Origin: Peptococcaceae bacterium UBA7702
Lineage (GTDB): Bacteria; Bacillota; Dehalobacteriia; UBA7702
DNA: 64,000 nt
Assembly (NCBI GenBank): GCA_002482535.1
Contig: DLGE01000001.1
Coordinates: forward strand, 820,534 to 884,533
Direction: 5' to 3'
Shown one piece after another: positions 51,786 through 60,801 of this stretch. The position numbers and the translations under genes were made by a program. The notes below the pieces were generated by a model. That model ran no database searches. It saw only the letters and a program-made list of their open reading frames with translations, and was not told where the DNA came from. Position 1 is the stretch's first letter; every line of letters starts with the position of its first letter.

Positions 51786-53956
51786 TTTGCCGCCTCCCGA
51801 TGTTTGCCGTGGATCACTCTTCTCACTTCAACGACGTCTTTGATACGGCGAATTTTATTACAGATGAAGTCAAAGTGACTGTTGCTTTTGACTTCCATTT
51901 TAATGCTGACCACGGCCATACCGTCTTTGGCGGAGCGGCCGTAAACAGCGTTGATCGTGGTTTTCGTATCGGAAATCGCCGACATGATGTCCATGGTGAG
52001 ATGATCCCGGTCGTAAGCGAGAACCTCAATTTCCGCCTGGAAATTCGTGCTGTAAACGTCTTCCCATTCCACGGCGATGAGGCGGTTTTTATCGAATCCC
52101 TTGACATTGCCGCAGTCTCTGCGGTGTACCGTAATACCGGCGCCCCTGGTGATGTAGCCGATGATGGGGTCCCCGGGCAAAGGGTTGCAGCAATGGGCGA
52201 ATTTGATCATCACATTGTCGGCCCCTTTGACCACAATGCCGTGATGTCCCCGCTTTTCCACGAAGGGCTTCACTTCCGGGGCGGTTTTTTTCGGGTCTTC
52301 GTATTTGATTTCCTCTTTGATGCCGTTGAGCACGGCGTTGACCGTCAGGTGATTCTCGCCGATGGCCAGATAAAAGTTTTCCAAGGAAGCAAAATTATAG
52401 CGTTTCACCAGATCCGCTAAGGGTTCGCCTCTTAAGTACTCGGCCATGAGCTCACCGTAGGCCTTCACTTCCCGCTCATAGATATCTTTCCCTTTGGCGA
52501 TGCTGGTATCCCGCTGTTCCTTCCGAAACCAACTGCGGATCTTATTTCTCGCCTGGGGGGTTTTGACGATTTTCAGCCAGTCCCGGCTGGGTTTCCCCGA
52601 TTTCGAGGTGATGATCTCCATGATATCCCCGTTGCGGAGGACGTAATCAAAGGTGACCATCTTGCCGTTGCAGCGGGCGCCGATGGCCTTATGGCCCACT
52701 TCGGTATGGACACGATAGGCGAAATCCAGGGGTACGGAGCCTCTTGGCAGTTCGTAAACGTCACCTTTGGGAGTAAAAACATAGACCAGTTCGTATTCGA
52801 GGTCGTATTTCATCGACGCCATAAATTCATCGGCGTCTTTGACTTCTTTCTGCCAGTCCAACATCTGCCTGAGCCAGCTCAGCTTCTGGTCCTGGCGGCC
52901 TTTGCTGACCCCCTCTTTGTATTGCCAGTGGGCGGCAATCCCATATTCCGCCACCTGGTGCATTTCTTCGGTGCGGATCTGTACTTCCAAGGGCTTGCCG
53001 TTGGGGCTGATCACCGTCGTATGAATGGACTGATACATGTTCTGTTTGGGCATGGCGACATAATCTTTGAAGCGGCCGGGTACCGGCACCCAAAGACTGT
53101 GCACCGTGCCTAAAACGCCGTAGCATTCCGTGACGGTCTTGACGATGACGCGAACGGCCAGAACATCGTAGATCTGGCTTAGATCTTTATTCTGGGTCAG
53201 CATTTTTTTATAGATGCTGTATATATTTTTCGGTCTCCCGTAAATATCAACGTAATGAATATGAGCTTCCTGGAGTTTATCGCCGAGGATTTTGATCACC
53301 GACTCAATATAGGTCTGCCGGGAAGCCCGGGTCGAAGCCAGCTCCTTGGCGAGAGCGGCGTATTTCTCCGGTTCCAAGGCTTTTAAAGACAGATCCTCCA
53401 GCTCCCATTTAAACTGGAAAACCCCCAAACGGTTGGCCAGAGGCGAATAGATATCCAGGGTTTCCTGGGCAATCTGCCGTTTCTTTACTTCAGAAGTATG
53501 ATAATCCAGGGTCCGCATATTATGGAGCCTATCCGCCAATTTCACGATGATCACCCGGATATCCGTGGCCATGGCGAAAATCATCTTGCGGATGTTCTCC
53601 ATCTTCTGTTCCGACTTGGTGCGGCCTTTGACTTTCCCCAGTTTCGTCACGCCCTCTGTGAGCACGGCGACATCTTTGCCGAAGAGCGTCTCGATTTCCT
53701 CAATGGTATGCTCGGTGTCTTCGGCGACATCGTGGAGAATGCCGGCGATGATCGTCTTATCATCGGCTTCGACATTGGTGAGGATTTCGGCCACCGCCAA
53801 AGGATGGCTGATGTAGGCTTCACCGGAATGACGCACCTGACCCACGTGGGCTTCTTTGGCAAAAAGATAAGCCGCCACAATCTGATCCCAAGCACAGTCG
53901 GGATTGTATTGTGCGATCTTATCTTTCAGGCTGTTTAATTCCGGCGGTGTGGTCAT
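51782..53956 (-). CDS. relA: Bifunctional (p)ppGpp synthetase/hydrolase RelA/SpoT
   Basis: A 724-residue RSH protein controlling the stringent response. HD hydrolase domain with ISHPLAVAEIL and ILHDVAEDTEHT, intact; synthetase domain with VYSIYKKM-like region and RFKDYVAMPKQNMYQSIHTTV; then TGS (VYVFTPKGDVYELPRGSVPLDFAYRVH), a zinc-finger-like region HCCNPLPGDPIIGYITRGAGITVHRRDC, and C-terminal ACT. Both activities look preserved. The SD is GGGAGG. Confidence 0.97.
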   Translation of the reverse strand: MTTPPELNSLKDKIAQYNPDCAWDQIVAAYLFAKEAHVGQVRHSGEAYISHPLAVAEILTNVEADDKTIIAGILHDVAEDTEHTIEEIETLFGKDVAVLTEGVTKLGKVKGRTKSEQKMENIRKMIFAMATDIRVIIVKLADRLHNMRTLDYHTSEVKKRQIAQETLDIYSPLANRLGVFQFKWELEDLSLKALEPEKYAALAKELASTRASRQTYIESVIKILGDKLQEAHIHYVDIYGRPKNIYSIYKKMLTQNKDLSQIYDVLAVRVIVKTVTECYGVLGTVHSLWVPVPGRFKDYVAMPKQNMYQSIHTTVISPNGKPLEVQIRTEEMHQVAEYGIAAHWQYKEGVSKGRQDQKLSWLRQMLDWQKEVKDADEFMASMKYDLEYELVYVFTPKGDVYELPRGSVPLDFAYRVHTEVGHKAIGARCNGKMVTFDYVLRNGDIMEIITSKSGKPSRDWLKIVKTPQARNKIRSWFRKEQRDTSIAKGKDIYEREVKAYGELMAEYLRGEPLADLVKRYNFASLENFYLAIGENHLTVNAVLNGIKEEIKYEDPKKTAPEVKPFVEKRGHHGIVVKGADNVMIKFAHCCNPLPGDPIIGYITRGAGITVHRRDCGNVKGFDKNRLIAVEWEDVYSTNFQAEIEVLAYDRDHLTMDIMSAISDTKTTINAVYGRSAKDGMAVVSIKMEVKSNSHFDFICNKIRRIKDVVEVRRVIHGKHREAAK

Positions 53957-53984
53957 AAGCCCTATCCTCCCAATATAATCTAAA

Positions 53985-53990
53985 ATTATA
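53985..53990 (-). promoter_or_regulatory. Extended -10 promoter of relA
   Basis: TGCTATAAT on the minus strand, about 30 bases before the relA start, with a weak -35. Confidence 0.6.
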
Positions 53991-54033
53991 GCACAAAAAA
54001 GAGCTTTTGAGAATAGTTTTTCCGAAAATAGCC

Positions 54034-54095
54034 AAAAAAGTGAGGGTGTCCCCGGCTGATAACAGCGTAAACGTAACGTTTTGGGACACCCTCAC
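54034..54095 (-). terminator. Terminator after secF, 13-bp stem
   Basis: GTGAGGGTGTCCC and GGGACACCCTCAC (54040-54052 and 54083-54095) are perfect inverted repeats around a 30-base loop, with six U on the minus strand. The long perfect arms also look like ends of a small transposable element; see findings. Confidence 0.85.
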
Positions 54096-54114
54096 AATCA
54101 TTTCTAAACCGATT

Positions 54115-55143
54115 TTATGCGGTCTGCTCCTTCTTCTGTTTTTTGCCGCTCTCATTGGCTTTGTTCTTCTTACCGCCAAAATGTGAAAACAAATCATGAT
54201 AGAGGGAACCGGAAAGGCAGACGCTGGAGTAGAGGCCGGCGATGGTACCGATGATCATGGCCAGCACAAAAATCTTCGTCGTATCGCCGCCGAAAATCAG
54301 CAGGGCGAATAATGTCATCAGTACCGTCAGGGTGGTATTGACGCAGCGGACAACGGTCTGGCTAATGCTGTGATCCAACAGCTGTTCCAAATCATCTTGT
54401 TTATAATTGGGCCTGTTTTCCCTGACCCGGTCAAAAACGATGATCGTCGCGTTAATCGAATAACCGATTACCGTCAAAATCGCCGCCACGAAAGAACTGG
54501 ATATCTCCAATTGAAAAATACTAAACACCGCCAATACAATCAAAGCGTCATGCACCAGCGTGATAATGGAGGCAATGCCGTAATAAACCTGAAAACGAAT
54601 GGTAATATAAATCAGCATCAGCACCGAAGCGATGGCCAAAGCCATAATCGCCTTTTGCGTCAGTTCCCGCCCGATGGTGGGCCCAATGACTTCATTGCGG
54701 TCAACGGCAAAGGGGCCGATTTCTGTTTTGATGGCTTTGAGCAGTGCGTCAACATCTTCTTTTTCGTTGATATCGGTACGGATGATGTAGGCTTGATTGG
54801 TCTGGTCATACTGAATGGTCGGCGTATGGCTGACATAATCGTTGACGACACTGCGGAGATCTTCCATGGAAATTTTGGTTCCCTCCACGTTGTCGGTGGC
54901 GGCCTGGGTTTCATCGTCAGCCGTTGCCGTTTCAGTATCAGCAGCACCGTTCTCTCCGTCGGTTACAGCGCCTGCTTCATAAAACGTAAGCTGCAGATAG
55001 GAACCGCCGGTAAAATCAATGCCAAAGTTGAAGCCCTGGATAAAGAAGGATACGAGACCGGCGAGGATGATCACCAGAGAACAAGCGTACCAAATCTTTC
55101 TTTTACTGATAATGCGTAGATCGTTCATTTTAAATTTCATCAT
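54115..55143 (-). CDS. secF: Protein translocase subunit SecF
   Basis: A 342-residue RND-type membrane protein working with SecD to drive late stages of protein export with the proton motive force. Six helices: one N-terminal (ACSLVIILAGLVSFFIQGFNFGIDFTGGSYLQL, with the conserved GIDFTGG) and five after the first head domain (GYSINATIIVFDRVREN, typical). An unusual acidic Ala/Thr-rich stretch sits in the extracytoplasmic head (about residues 55-85). Separate from secD, while B. subtilis has a fusion. Confidence 0.96.
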   Translation of the reverse strand: MMKFKMNDLRIISKRKIWYACSLVIILAGLVSFFIQGFNFGIDFTGGSYLQLTFYEAGAVTDGENGAADTETATADDETQAATDNVEGTKISMEDLRSVVNDYVSHTPTIQYDQTNQAYIIRTDINEKEDVDALLKAIKTEIGPFAVDRNEVIGPTIGRELTQKAIMALAIASVLMLIYITIRFQVYYGIASIITLVHDALIVLAVFSIFQLEISSSFVAAILTVIGYSINATIIVFDRVRENRPNYKQDDLEQLLDHSISQTVVRCVNTTLTVLMTLFALLIFGGDTTKIFVLAMIIGTIAGLYSSVCLSGSLYHDLFSHFGGKKNKANESGKKQKKEQTA

Positions 55144-55152
55144 TCCACCCCC

Positions 55153-56367
55153 TTACGACCGGTACAGACTGCGTTTGCTGAGCAGTGGATCGTTGGTGCA
55201 GAATTTCAGCAGATAACGGGTGAATACGATGGCCGTAAACATGCTGACGACAATACCAATACTGAGGGTAACGGCAAAGCCTTTGATGGAGCTGACACCG
55301 AAAAAGAATAGTACGGTGGTGGCAATCAACGTTGTTACGTTGGAGTCGATGATCGCGTTCATGGCCCGGCGGAAGCCGGCGCTCATGGCGGCGCTCATGG
55401 ATCTGCCTTTTCTCAATTCATCTTTCAGTCGTTCAAAGATGATGATGTTGGCGTCCACCGCCATCCCCAGGGAGAGCAAGAAACCAGCGATCCCCGGTAA
55501 TGTCCAGGTAACATTGATCGCACATTGCAGCCAAAACACAATGATGCCATATAGGAGCAGGGATATGCAGGTCAACAGTCCCGGCAGTTTATAGTAAACA
55601 ATCATAAAAAGGAAGATGGCGGCAACGCCATAGATAATCGCGACATAACTTTTTTGCAGGGAATCGCTACCCAACTGGGGGCCGACAACCCGTTCTTCAA
55701 TCACTTTGACGTCCACCGGCAGCGCACCGCCGCGGAGCAGGGAAGCCAGCTCGGCGCATTTGTCATAATCACCGATGCCGCTGATCACCGCTTTACCGTC
55801 TTTGATGGGCTCGTCCACATTGGGAGAAGATATTTCCTTTTCATCGAGAATAATGCTGATCGGCTGATTTACAAATTCCGTGGTGGCTGCGGCAAAGGCT
55901 TCTTTCCCCGCGGAGGAAAATTCCAGGGCGACTTCGTAAGTACCGGTTCCGCTCTGGGTAACGTAAGCGTTTTTAAGGTCGGTGCCGTCTAAGATCACAT
56001 CGCCATTGGGATCCTGAAATTCCAGTTTTGCGGTGGTACCGAGCATTTCAACGGCTTCTTCAATATCACTAAGACCCGCCAGTTCCACAATGATGCGGTC
56101 TTCACCTTCGATCTGGATCAACGGTTCGGCAACACCGAACTCATCAACCCGCTTGGTCATGATATCGGTAAGATTTTTCAAATCGTCAGGGGAAACTTTT
56201 TCGCCGTCTTCCGGTTCTGCCTGGAGTGTCACGCTGACACCGCCTTGTAAATCAAGACCAAGTTTCAGTAAATTGGGAAACTCCTTCACAAAGTAGACGG
56301 AGAGAACAACGGCGCAGATCACCAACGCGCTGATCAATATCAGCTTTAAGCGTCCGTTTGATTTCAT
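55153..56367 (-). CDS. secD: Protein translocase subunit SecD
   Basis: A 404-residue partner of SecF, short form. D1/P1 region with LKLGLDLQGGVSVTLQAEP, RVDEFGVAEPLIQIEGEDRIIVELAG, then the C-terminal helices with GMAVDANIIIFERLKDELRKG. It is 9 bases before secF. A terminator-like hairpin lies 44 bases upstream, between yajC and secD. Confidence 0.96.
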   Translation of the reverse strand: MKSNGRLKLILISALVICAVVLSVYFVKEFPNLLKLGLDLQGGVSVTLQAEPEDGEKVSPDDLKNLTDIMTKRVDEFGVAEPLIQIEGEDRIIVELAGLSDIEEAVEMLGTTAKLEFQDPNGDVILDGTDLKNAYVTQSGTGTYEVALEFSSAGKEAFAAATTEFVNQPISIILDEKEISSPNVDEPIKDGKAVISGIGDYDKCAELASLLRGGALPVDVKVIEERVVGPQLGSDSLQKSYVAIIYGVAAIFLFMIVYYKLPGLLTCISLLLYGIIVFWLQCAINVTWTLPGIAGFLLSLGMAVDANIIIFERLKDELRKGRSMSAAMSAGFRRAMNAIIDSNVTTLIATTVLFFFGVSSIKGFAVTLSIGIVVSMFTAIVFTRYLLKFCTNDPLLSKRSLYRS

Positions 56368-56399
56368 TTTTTCAACTCCTTGTACGCGTTTACTTATTC

Positions 56400-56423
56400 C
56401 AAAATAAAAAGGCCTTTAAGGCC
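56400..56423 (-). terminator. Terminator-like hairpin in the yajC-secD gap
   Basis: GGCCTT-A-AAGGCC with TTTTTATTTT on the minus strand. It lies 44 bases before the secD start and no promoter is seen between, so secD is reached by read-through or this acts as an attenuator. Confidence 0.75.
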
Positions 56424-56447
56424 ACGTAGCACACGAATTGTAAATCC

Positions 56448-56474
56448 GGGAAGGGAGAAAAGATCTCCCTTCCC
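56448..56474. other. 11-bp hairpin after yajC
   Basis: GGGAAGGGAGA and TCTCCCTTCCC are perfect arms with a 5-base loop, 10 bases after the yajC stop. No U-run follows on the minus strand. It may stabilise the upstream mRNA or take part in a yajC-secD attenuation element. Confidence 0.6.
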
Positions 56475-56484
56475 TCAAAAACCT

Positions 56485-56754
56485 TTAACTCACAGTTCTG
56501 TTAACAGCGCTTTTTTCGATTTCTATTTCAACATTATTGCTGATTTTAATCCAAAGCGTATCATCTTTGATGCGGCTGACTTCACCGTGAATACCGCCAA
56601 TCGTGACGATTTCAACACCCAGTGAAATCTCATTGATCAGCTTCTCATGATCCTTCTGCCTCTTTTTCTGGGGGCGGATGATCAAAAGATAAATGATCGC
56701 AACGATTGCCACCATATAGACGACTGTCCAAAGTACACTGCTTGACACCGGCAA
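56485..56754 (-). CDS. yajC: Preprotein translocase subunit YajC
   Basis: An 89-residue single-helix protein: LWTVVYMVAIVAIIYLLIIRPQKKRQKDHEKLI, then GVEIVTIGGIHGEVSRIKDDTLWIKISNNVEIEIEKSAVNRTV. It associates with SecDF. The start is TTG at 56754 (SD AGGAG); a GTG two codons in is an alternative. First gene of the yajC-secD-secF unit, with its own promoter. Confidence 0.95.
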   Translation of the reverse strand: MPVSSSVLWTVVYMVAIVAIIYLLIIRPQKKRQKDHEKLINEISLGVEIVTIGGIHGEVSRIKDDTLWIKISNNVEIEIEKSAVNRTVS

Positions 56755-56784
56755 AACACTCCTTTGCTACTTTGATAACATACA

Positions 56785-56813
56785 TTATATTAGATTTTAC
56801 TGCTCTTGTCCAG
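56785..56813 (-). promoter_or_regulatory. yajC-secDF promoter
   Basis: TGGACA (56808-56813) and TATAAT (56785-56790) with 17-base spacing, just after the tgt stop. Confidence 0.8.
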
Positions 56814-56826
56814 TTATTTATCGTAA

Positions 56827-57927
56827 TTAAAATTTATATTGTGAAAAAAAATCGCGATAAAAGACGTCAAAAGTGTCTTTTTCAATGGCCTCTCTGATCT
56901 TTGCCATCAAATTCTGGAGAAAATGCAAGTTATGAATGGTCGTCAAACGAATACCCAAGACCTCCCCGGCTTTGAGCAGATGACGGATGTAGGCCCTGGA
57001 ATAATTGCGGCAGGCGTAACAGGAACAAGTGTCGTCGATGGGGCCAAAATCTTCGGCATAGACGGCGTTTCTCAACACCAACTTGCCGGTGGGATGAAAG
57101 ACCGTGCCGTTTCTGGCAATTCGCGTGGGTAAAACGCAGTCGAACATATCGACGCCTAATTTCACGCCCTCTACCAAACAGTCGGGACTGCCCACACCCA
57201 TCAGATAGCGGGGTTTCTCCTTGGGCATGAGGGGATCGAGGACTTCTAATATTTCGTACATCTTTTCCTTCGGCTCGCCGACGGATAGGCCGCCGATGCC
57301 GTAACCGGGAAAATCAAGGCCGCAGATCTGTTCCGCACTCATTTTCCGTAAATCGGCAAAAGTGCCGCCCTGAACAATACCGAAAAGGTTCTGAAAATCA
57401 TGATGGTGGACGGCTTTGCAGCGTTTCGCCCAATCATAGGTGCGGTAAGCGGCCTTTTTTACGTCCTGATAGTCGGCGGGAAAGGGTGCGCACTGATCAA
57501 AGCACATGGCGATATCAGCGCCCAAGGCCATTTCCACCTCCATCACGCTTTCCGGCGTAAACATATGCTTGCTTCCGTCAAGGTGGCTGCTGAAAAGAAC
57601 GCCATCGTCGCCGATTTTGTTCATTGAGCCAAGGCTAAAGACCTGAAAACCGCCGCTGTCCGTTAAAATCGAACCGGGCCAATTCATAAACCGATGGAGC
57701 CCTCCCGCCTTTTTCACCAATTCATGGCCGGGGCGCAGGTAGAGGTGATACGTATTGGCCAGGAGGATCCGGGAACCGGTTTCCCAGACCTCCTCCGGCG
57801 TGGCTGTTTTCACCGTAGCCTGGGTGCCCACAGGCATAAAAACCGGCGTTTCAATGGTGCTGTGAGAGGTGGTCAAAGTACCGCGGCGCGCCTGGCCACA
57901 GGTGTGTTTTATTTCAAAGTGCAACAT
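56827..57927 (-). CDS. tgt: Queuine/preQ1 tRNA-guanine transglycosylase
   Basis: A 366-residue enzyme exchanging G34 of GUN-anticodon tRNAs for preQ1. Catalytic aspartates lie in ILTDSGGFQVFSL and VDMFDCVLPTRIARNGT; zinc site in CSCYACRNYSRAYIRHLLKAGEVLG; also GIGGLSVGE. Follows queA by 18 bases. Confidence 0.97.
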   Translation of the reverse strand: MLHFEIKHTCGQARRGTLTTSHSTIETPVFMPVGTQATVKTATPEEVWETGSRILLANTYHLYLRPGHELVKKAGGLHRFMNWPGSILTDSGGFQVFSLGSMNKIGDDGVLFSSHLDGSKHMFTPESVMEVEMALGADIAMCFDQCAPFPADYQDVKKAAYRTYDWAKRCKAVHHHDFQNLFGIVQGGTFADLRKMSAEQICGLDFPGYGIGGLSVGEPKEKMYEILEVLDPLMPKEKPRYLMGVGSPDCLVEGVKLGVDMFDCVLPTRIARNGTVFHPTGKLVLRNAVYAEDFGPIDDTCSCYACRNYSRAYIRHLLKAGEVLGIRLTTIHNLHFLQNLMAKIREAIEKDTFDVFYRDFFSQYKF

Positions 57928-57945
57928 AAAATTTCTCCAAACAAT

Positions 57946-58968
57946 TTACAGTATCAGCATCGCGTCGCCAAAGCTGAAGAAGCGGTATTTTTCGGCGACG
58001 GCGTGTTCGTAGCTGCGAAAAATCTTTTCTCTCCCCGCCAAAGCGGAGACCAGCAGCAAAAGACTGCTTTTGGGCAGATGAAAATTGGTAATCAGGCCAT
58101 CGACAAGTTTAAAGCGGTAACCGGGGTAAATATAAGCATCCGTCCAGCCCGCCGCCGGCTTTAACCTGCCGTCTTCAGCGGCAACGGTTTCCAAAGTCCT
58201 GGTAGACGTCGTGCCGACGGCGATCACCCGGCCCCCGGCGTCCCGGGCCGCGTTGACGGCGGCGGCGGCTTCCTCGCTGACCTCGTAATATTCTGCATGC
58301 ATCTTATGGTCTTCGATATACTCTTCTTCCAGGGGACGAAAGGTGCCCAAGCCCACATTGAGGTTGACTTTGGCAATTTTCACGCCTTTGGCCTCAATCT
58401 TCTTCAAAAGCTCCGGCGTAAAATGAAGTCCCGCGGTGGGCGCTGCCACGGAGCCGGGAATTTCGGCGTAAACCGTCTGATAACGCTCCATATCACCGCG
58501 ATACTCCTTGATATAAGGGGGCAGCGGCATGGTGCCGATGCGGTCCAAAAGCTCTTCCCAAATGCCGTCATAGACGAAGCTGACGATGCGGCCGCCGCTG
58601 TCTGTGGCTGCCACGATCTCCGCTTTGATTTCCGGTACGGAGAAGAGCACGGTATCACCAACGTGAATTTTGCGTCCCGGTCTCACCAGGGTTTCCCAGG
58701 TGTCGCCATGAAGCCGTTTCAACAGAAATAGCTCAACTTTGGCGCCGGTTTCCTTGTGTCCGAAGAGCCGGGCGGGAATCACCTTTGTTTCGTTGAGGAC
58801 CAGGACGTCTTTTTCATTGAGGTAATCGACAATATCGGAAAAAACCCGGTCCTCTAACCGGTCGTCTGTTAGAGAAACGTGAAGCAGGCGGCTTTTATCG
58901 CGATTTGCCGCGGGACACTGGGCGATCAGCTCCTTGGGCAAGTGGTAATCAAATTCTTCTAATCTCAT
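57946..58968 (-). CDS. queA: S-adenosylmethionine:tRNA ribosyltransferase-isomerase
   Basis: A 340-residue enzyme adding the ribosyl part of SAM to preQ1 in tRNA to give epoxyqueuosine. Motifs: FDYHLPKELIAQCPAANRDKSRLL at the start, PPYIKEYRGDMERYQTVYAEIPGSVAAPTAGLHF, VNLNVGLGTFRP, and TNFHLPKSSLLLLVSALAG near the C-terminus. It makes the substrate for QueH two genes upstream. Confidence 0.97.
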   Translation of the reverse strand: MRLEEFDYHLPKELIAQCPAANRDKSRLLHVSLTDDRLEDRVFSDIVDYLNEKDVLVLNETKVIPARLFGHKETGAKVELFLLKRLHGDTWETLVRPGRKIHVGDTVLFSVPEIKAEIVAATDSGGRIVSFVYDGIWEELLDRIGTMPLPPYIKEYRGDMERYQTVYAEIPGSVAAPTAGLHFTPELLKKIEAKGVKIAKVNLNVGLGTFRPLEEEYIEDHKMHAEYYEVSEEAAAAVNAARDAGGRVIAVGTTSTRTLETVAAEDGRLKPAAGWTDAYIYPGYRFKLVDGLITNFHLPKSSLLLLVSALAGREKIFRSYEHAVAEKYRFFSFGDAMLIL

Positions 58969-58995
58969 CGTGTTTTTTTATACTTCCTAAAATCG

Positions 58996-60246
58996 TTATC
59001 GGTAGGCTTCTATTTTCAGATTATGGTTATTTTGGTTCTGATTGTAAAAATAATTCAGGATAGAGCGGTAATCTTGCCCCTGATACGCCATGACGCAGGC
59101 GCTCCACTGGCTCATGCCGACGCTGTGGCCGTAACCCCTGCCGTTGACGGTAATCATTTTGCCGGAAGTGGCAAAGGTGGCGACGAAAGACGAAGAGGTC
59201 ACGTATTGGAGGGAAAGGGTTTTATAAGCGGCGACGCTTTTACCCACTACAATATCTAAGTTGGCGCTTCGCAAGCCGAGTTTAGAGCGAAAGTCCGTAC
59301 CCTTATAAGTTACGCTGCCTCTCGTCCCCGTGACCGTCACCGTTTTCGCGTAATCGGAAACGCAGCCTTCATAACTCACCGTGACGTCGGTTATCGTACC
59401 GCCATAGCCCAGTTTCGAGGCGAGGTCGGCAAAGGACATGGTCACCGTCCACTCATAGCTCGTGGGCATCTTCATCGACTTGTGGGAGCCGGCATCCCCC
59501 TCAAAGGGCAGCGCATCCCAGGGGCAGGAAATCCCCTGCAAATAGGGGTAGCTACCGCCCCAGACATTTTCAGCGCTTTCAGTACAACCGCCGCCGTTGG
59601 CCATATAGATTGCGTTCACGAGGGTACCGTTGTAATACATCACGAGGCCGGCGGTGGCCTCCACCGCTCCTCGCACCCGACCGGCCACGGCGGTACCGTA
59701 GCTTTCCCCGGTATAACCCCGGTACAACTGATCCGAGGTGCTGTTTAAAATATCATAATAAATGGCATTGCGCGGTGTTTTCAGTTTTAGGCAAGCGTAA
59801 TTTCTTGATGCCACCGCCTGAACCTTCAAGGCTTCGTCCCCCGGGGCGTAACCCCCGATTTCCAGCATCACCACGCTATAGAGATACTGCTCCAAACCGA
59901 CTGTATTCACCACGTAGCCGCCTTTATAGGTCAGGTCGCCGCGGTATTCGTAGCTACCGTAACTGAATCTACCGTAGCCGTTCACCGAAGACAGTTTCTC
60001 TCCCGCCGCCAAGGTCACGGAAGAACCGGCGTTCAGCGTCTTTGTCACCATGCCGCCACTGTTCAATACTTGATAGGTCCCATAAGTCACCTTCGCCATC
60101 GGCGCGGTACTTGTTTCATTCAAATAGACACGGATCGGATTTTGATAGCCGTCATAAGCCAAAGCGCTGCCGCTAAACACAAAAATGAGGCCGCCGACAA
60201 AAATGATCGATAGCAGTACATAAAACCGTTTACACATACGCTTCAT
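58996..60246 (-). CDS. spoIID: SpoIID/LytB domain protein
   Basis: A 416-residue exported protein. Signal peptide or anchor (FYVLLSIIFVGGLIFVFSGSALA, with a possible AYD cut), then the SpoIID domain with LEQYLYSVVMLEIGGYAPGDEALKVQAVASRNYA, a region GGCTESAENVWGG, and NGRGYGHSVGMSQWSACVMAYQGQDYRSILNYFY. SpoIID is a lytic transglycosylase needed for engulfment; related LytB proteins modify amidases in non-spore-formers. Which role applies is open. Inserted between queH and queA. Confidence 0.88.
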   Translation of the reverse strand: MKRMCKRFYVLLSIIFVGGLIFVFSGSALAYDGYQNPIRVYLNETSTAPMAKVTYGTYQVLNSGGMVTKTLNAGSSVTLAAGEKLSSVNGYGRFSYGSYEYRGDLTYKGGYVVNTVGLEQYLYSVVMLEIGGYAPGDEALKVQAVASRNYACLKLKTPRNAIYYDILNSTSDQLYRGYTGESYGTAVAGRVRGAVEATAGLVMYYNGTLVNAIYMANGGGCTESAENVWGGSYPYLQGISCPWDALPFEGDAGSHKSMKMPTSYEWTVTMSFADLASKLGYGGTITDVTVSYEGCVSDYAKTVTVTGTRGSVTYKGTDFRSKLGLRSANLDIVVGKSVAAYKTLSLQYVTSSSFVATFATSGKMITVNGRGYGHSVGMSQWSACVMAYQGQDYRSILNYFYNQNQNNHNLKIEAYR

Positions 60247-60255
60247 CCTTTTAAC

Positions 60256-60801
60256 TTATTCATCCTGTTTCTTTTTCCGCTTTTGATAACGGTCCCGCTC
60301 GCTGAAAATACAGCCGCAGTACTTTTGACGATAAAGTCCCTGTTCCACAGAGGTATCCTGGGCATATTGAAAACCTTCTCTAAAATCACGGTCATAAAAT
60401 TCCAAGCCGTGCTCTTTGGCGATCTCCCCGCCGGTGGCCACGATCAGCTCACGGTTCTGGTAAGGACTGATCAAAAGCGTGGTGGAAAAGGCATCGTACC
60501 CTTCCTCCACTGCCTTTTTTGCCGCCAAAGTCAGGCGACTTCGATAACAATAGGCACAGCGGTTTTCGTGAGTCAACTGCTCCTTCAAAAACCGTTCCAA
60601 GGGATATTCTTTATCGATGAAATAGGGCACACGGTTGCTTTCCGCCACGGTCACAAAGGTCTTCTTCCGCTCTTTCCACTCTTGATAGGGATGGATATTG
60701 GGATTGGCGTAATAAAGAGCAAAATCAATCTCCTCCTCCCGCATCAACTTGATGGGATAGAGGGAACACACACCGCAGCAGGCATGATATAAGATTTTCA
60801 T
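60256..60801 (-). CDS. queH: Epoxyqueuosine reductase QueH
   Basis: A 181-residue DUF208 enzyme reducing epoxyqueuosine to queuosine, the non-cobalamin alternative to QueG. Cysteine pairs: YHACCGVCSLYP near the N-terminus, ENRCAYCYRSRL in the middle, and QKYCGCIFSERDRY at the end, the Fe-S and metal ligands. Start overlaps the ruvB stop (ATGA). Together with queA and tgt it gives the last steps of queuosine synthesis. Confidence 0.95.
   Translation of the reverse strand: MKILYHACCGVCSLYPIKLMREEEIDFALYYANPNIHPYQEWKERKKTFVTVAESNRVPYFIDKEYPLERFLKEQLTHENRCAYCYRSRLTLAAKKAVEEGYDAFSTTLLISPYQNRELIVATGGEIAKEHGLEFYDRDFREGFQYAQDTSVEQGLYRQKYCGCIFSERDRYQKRKKKQDE

Noticed and set aside
57946..60801. preQ1 riboswitch for the queuosine genes
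   Set aside because: queH, queA and tgt lie inside an operon with overlaps or tiny gaps, and no leader with the C-rich preQ1 motif precedes them.
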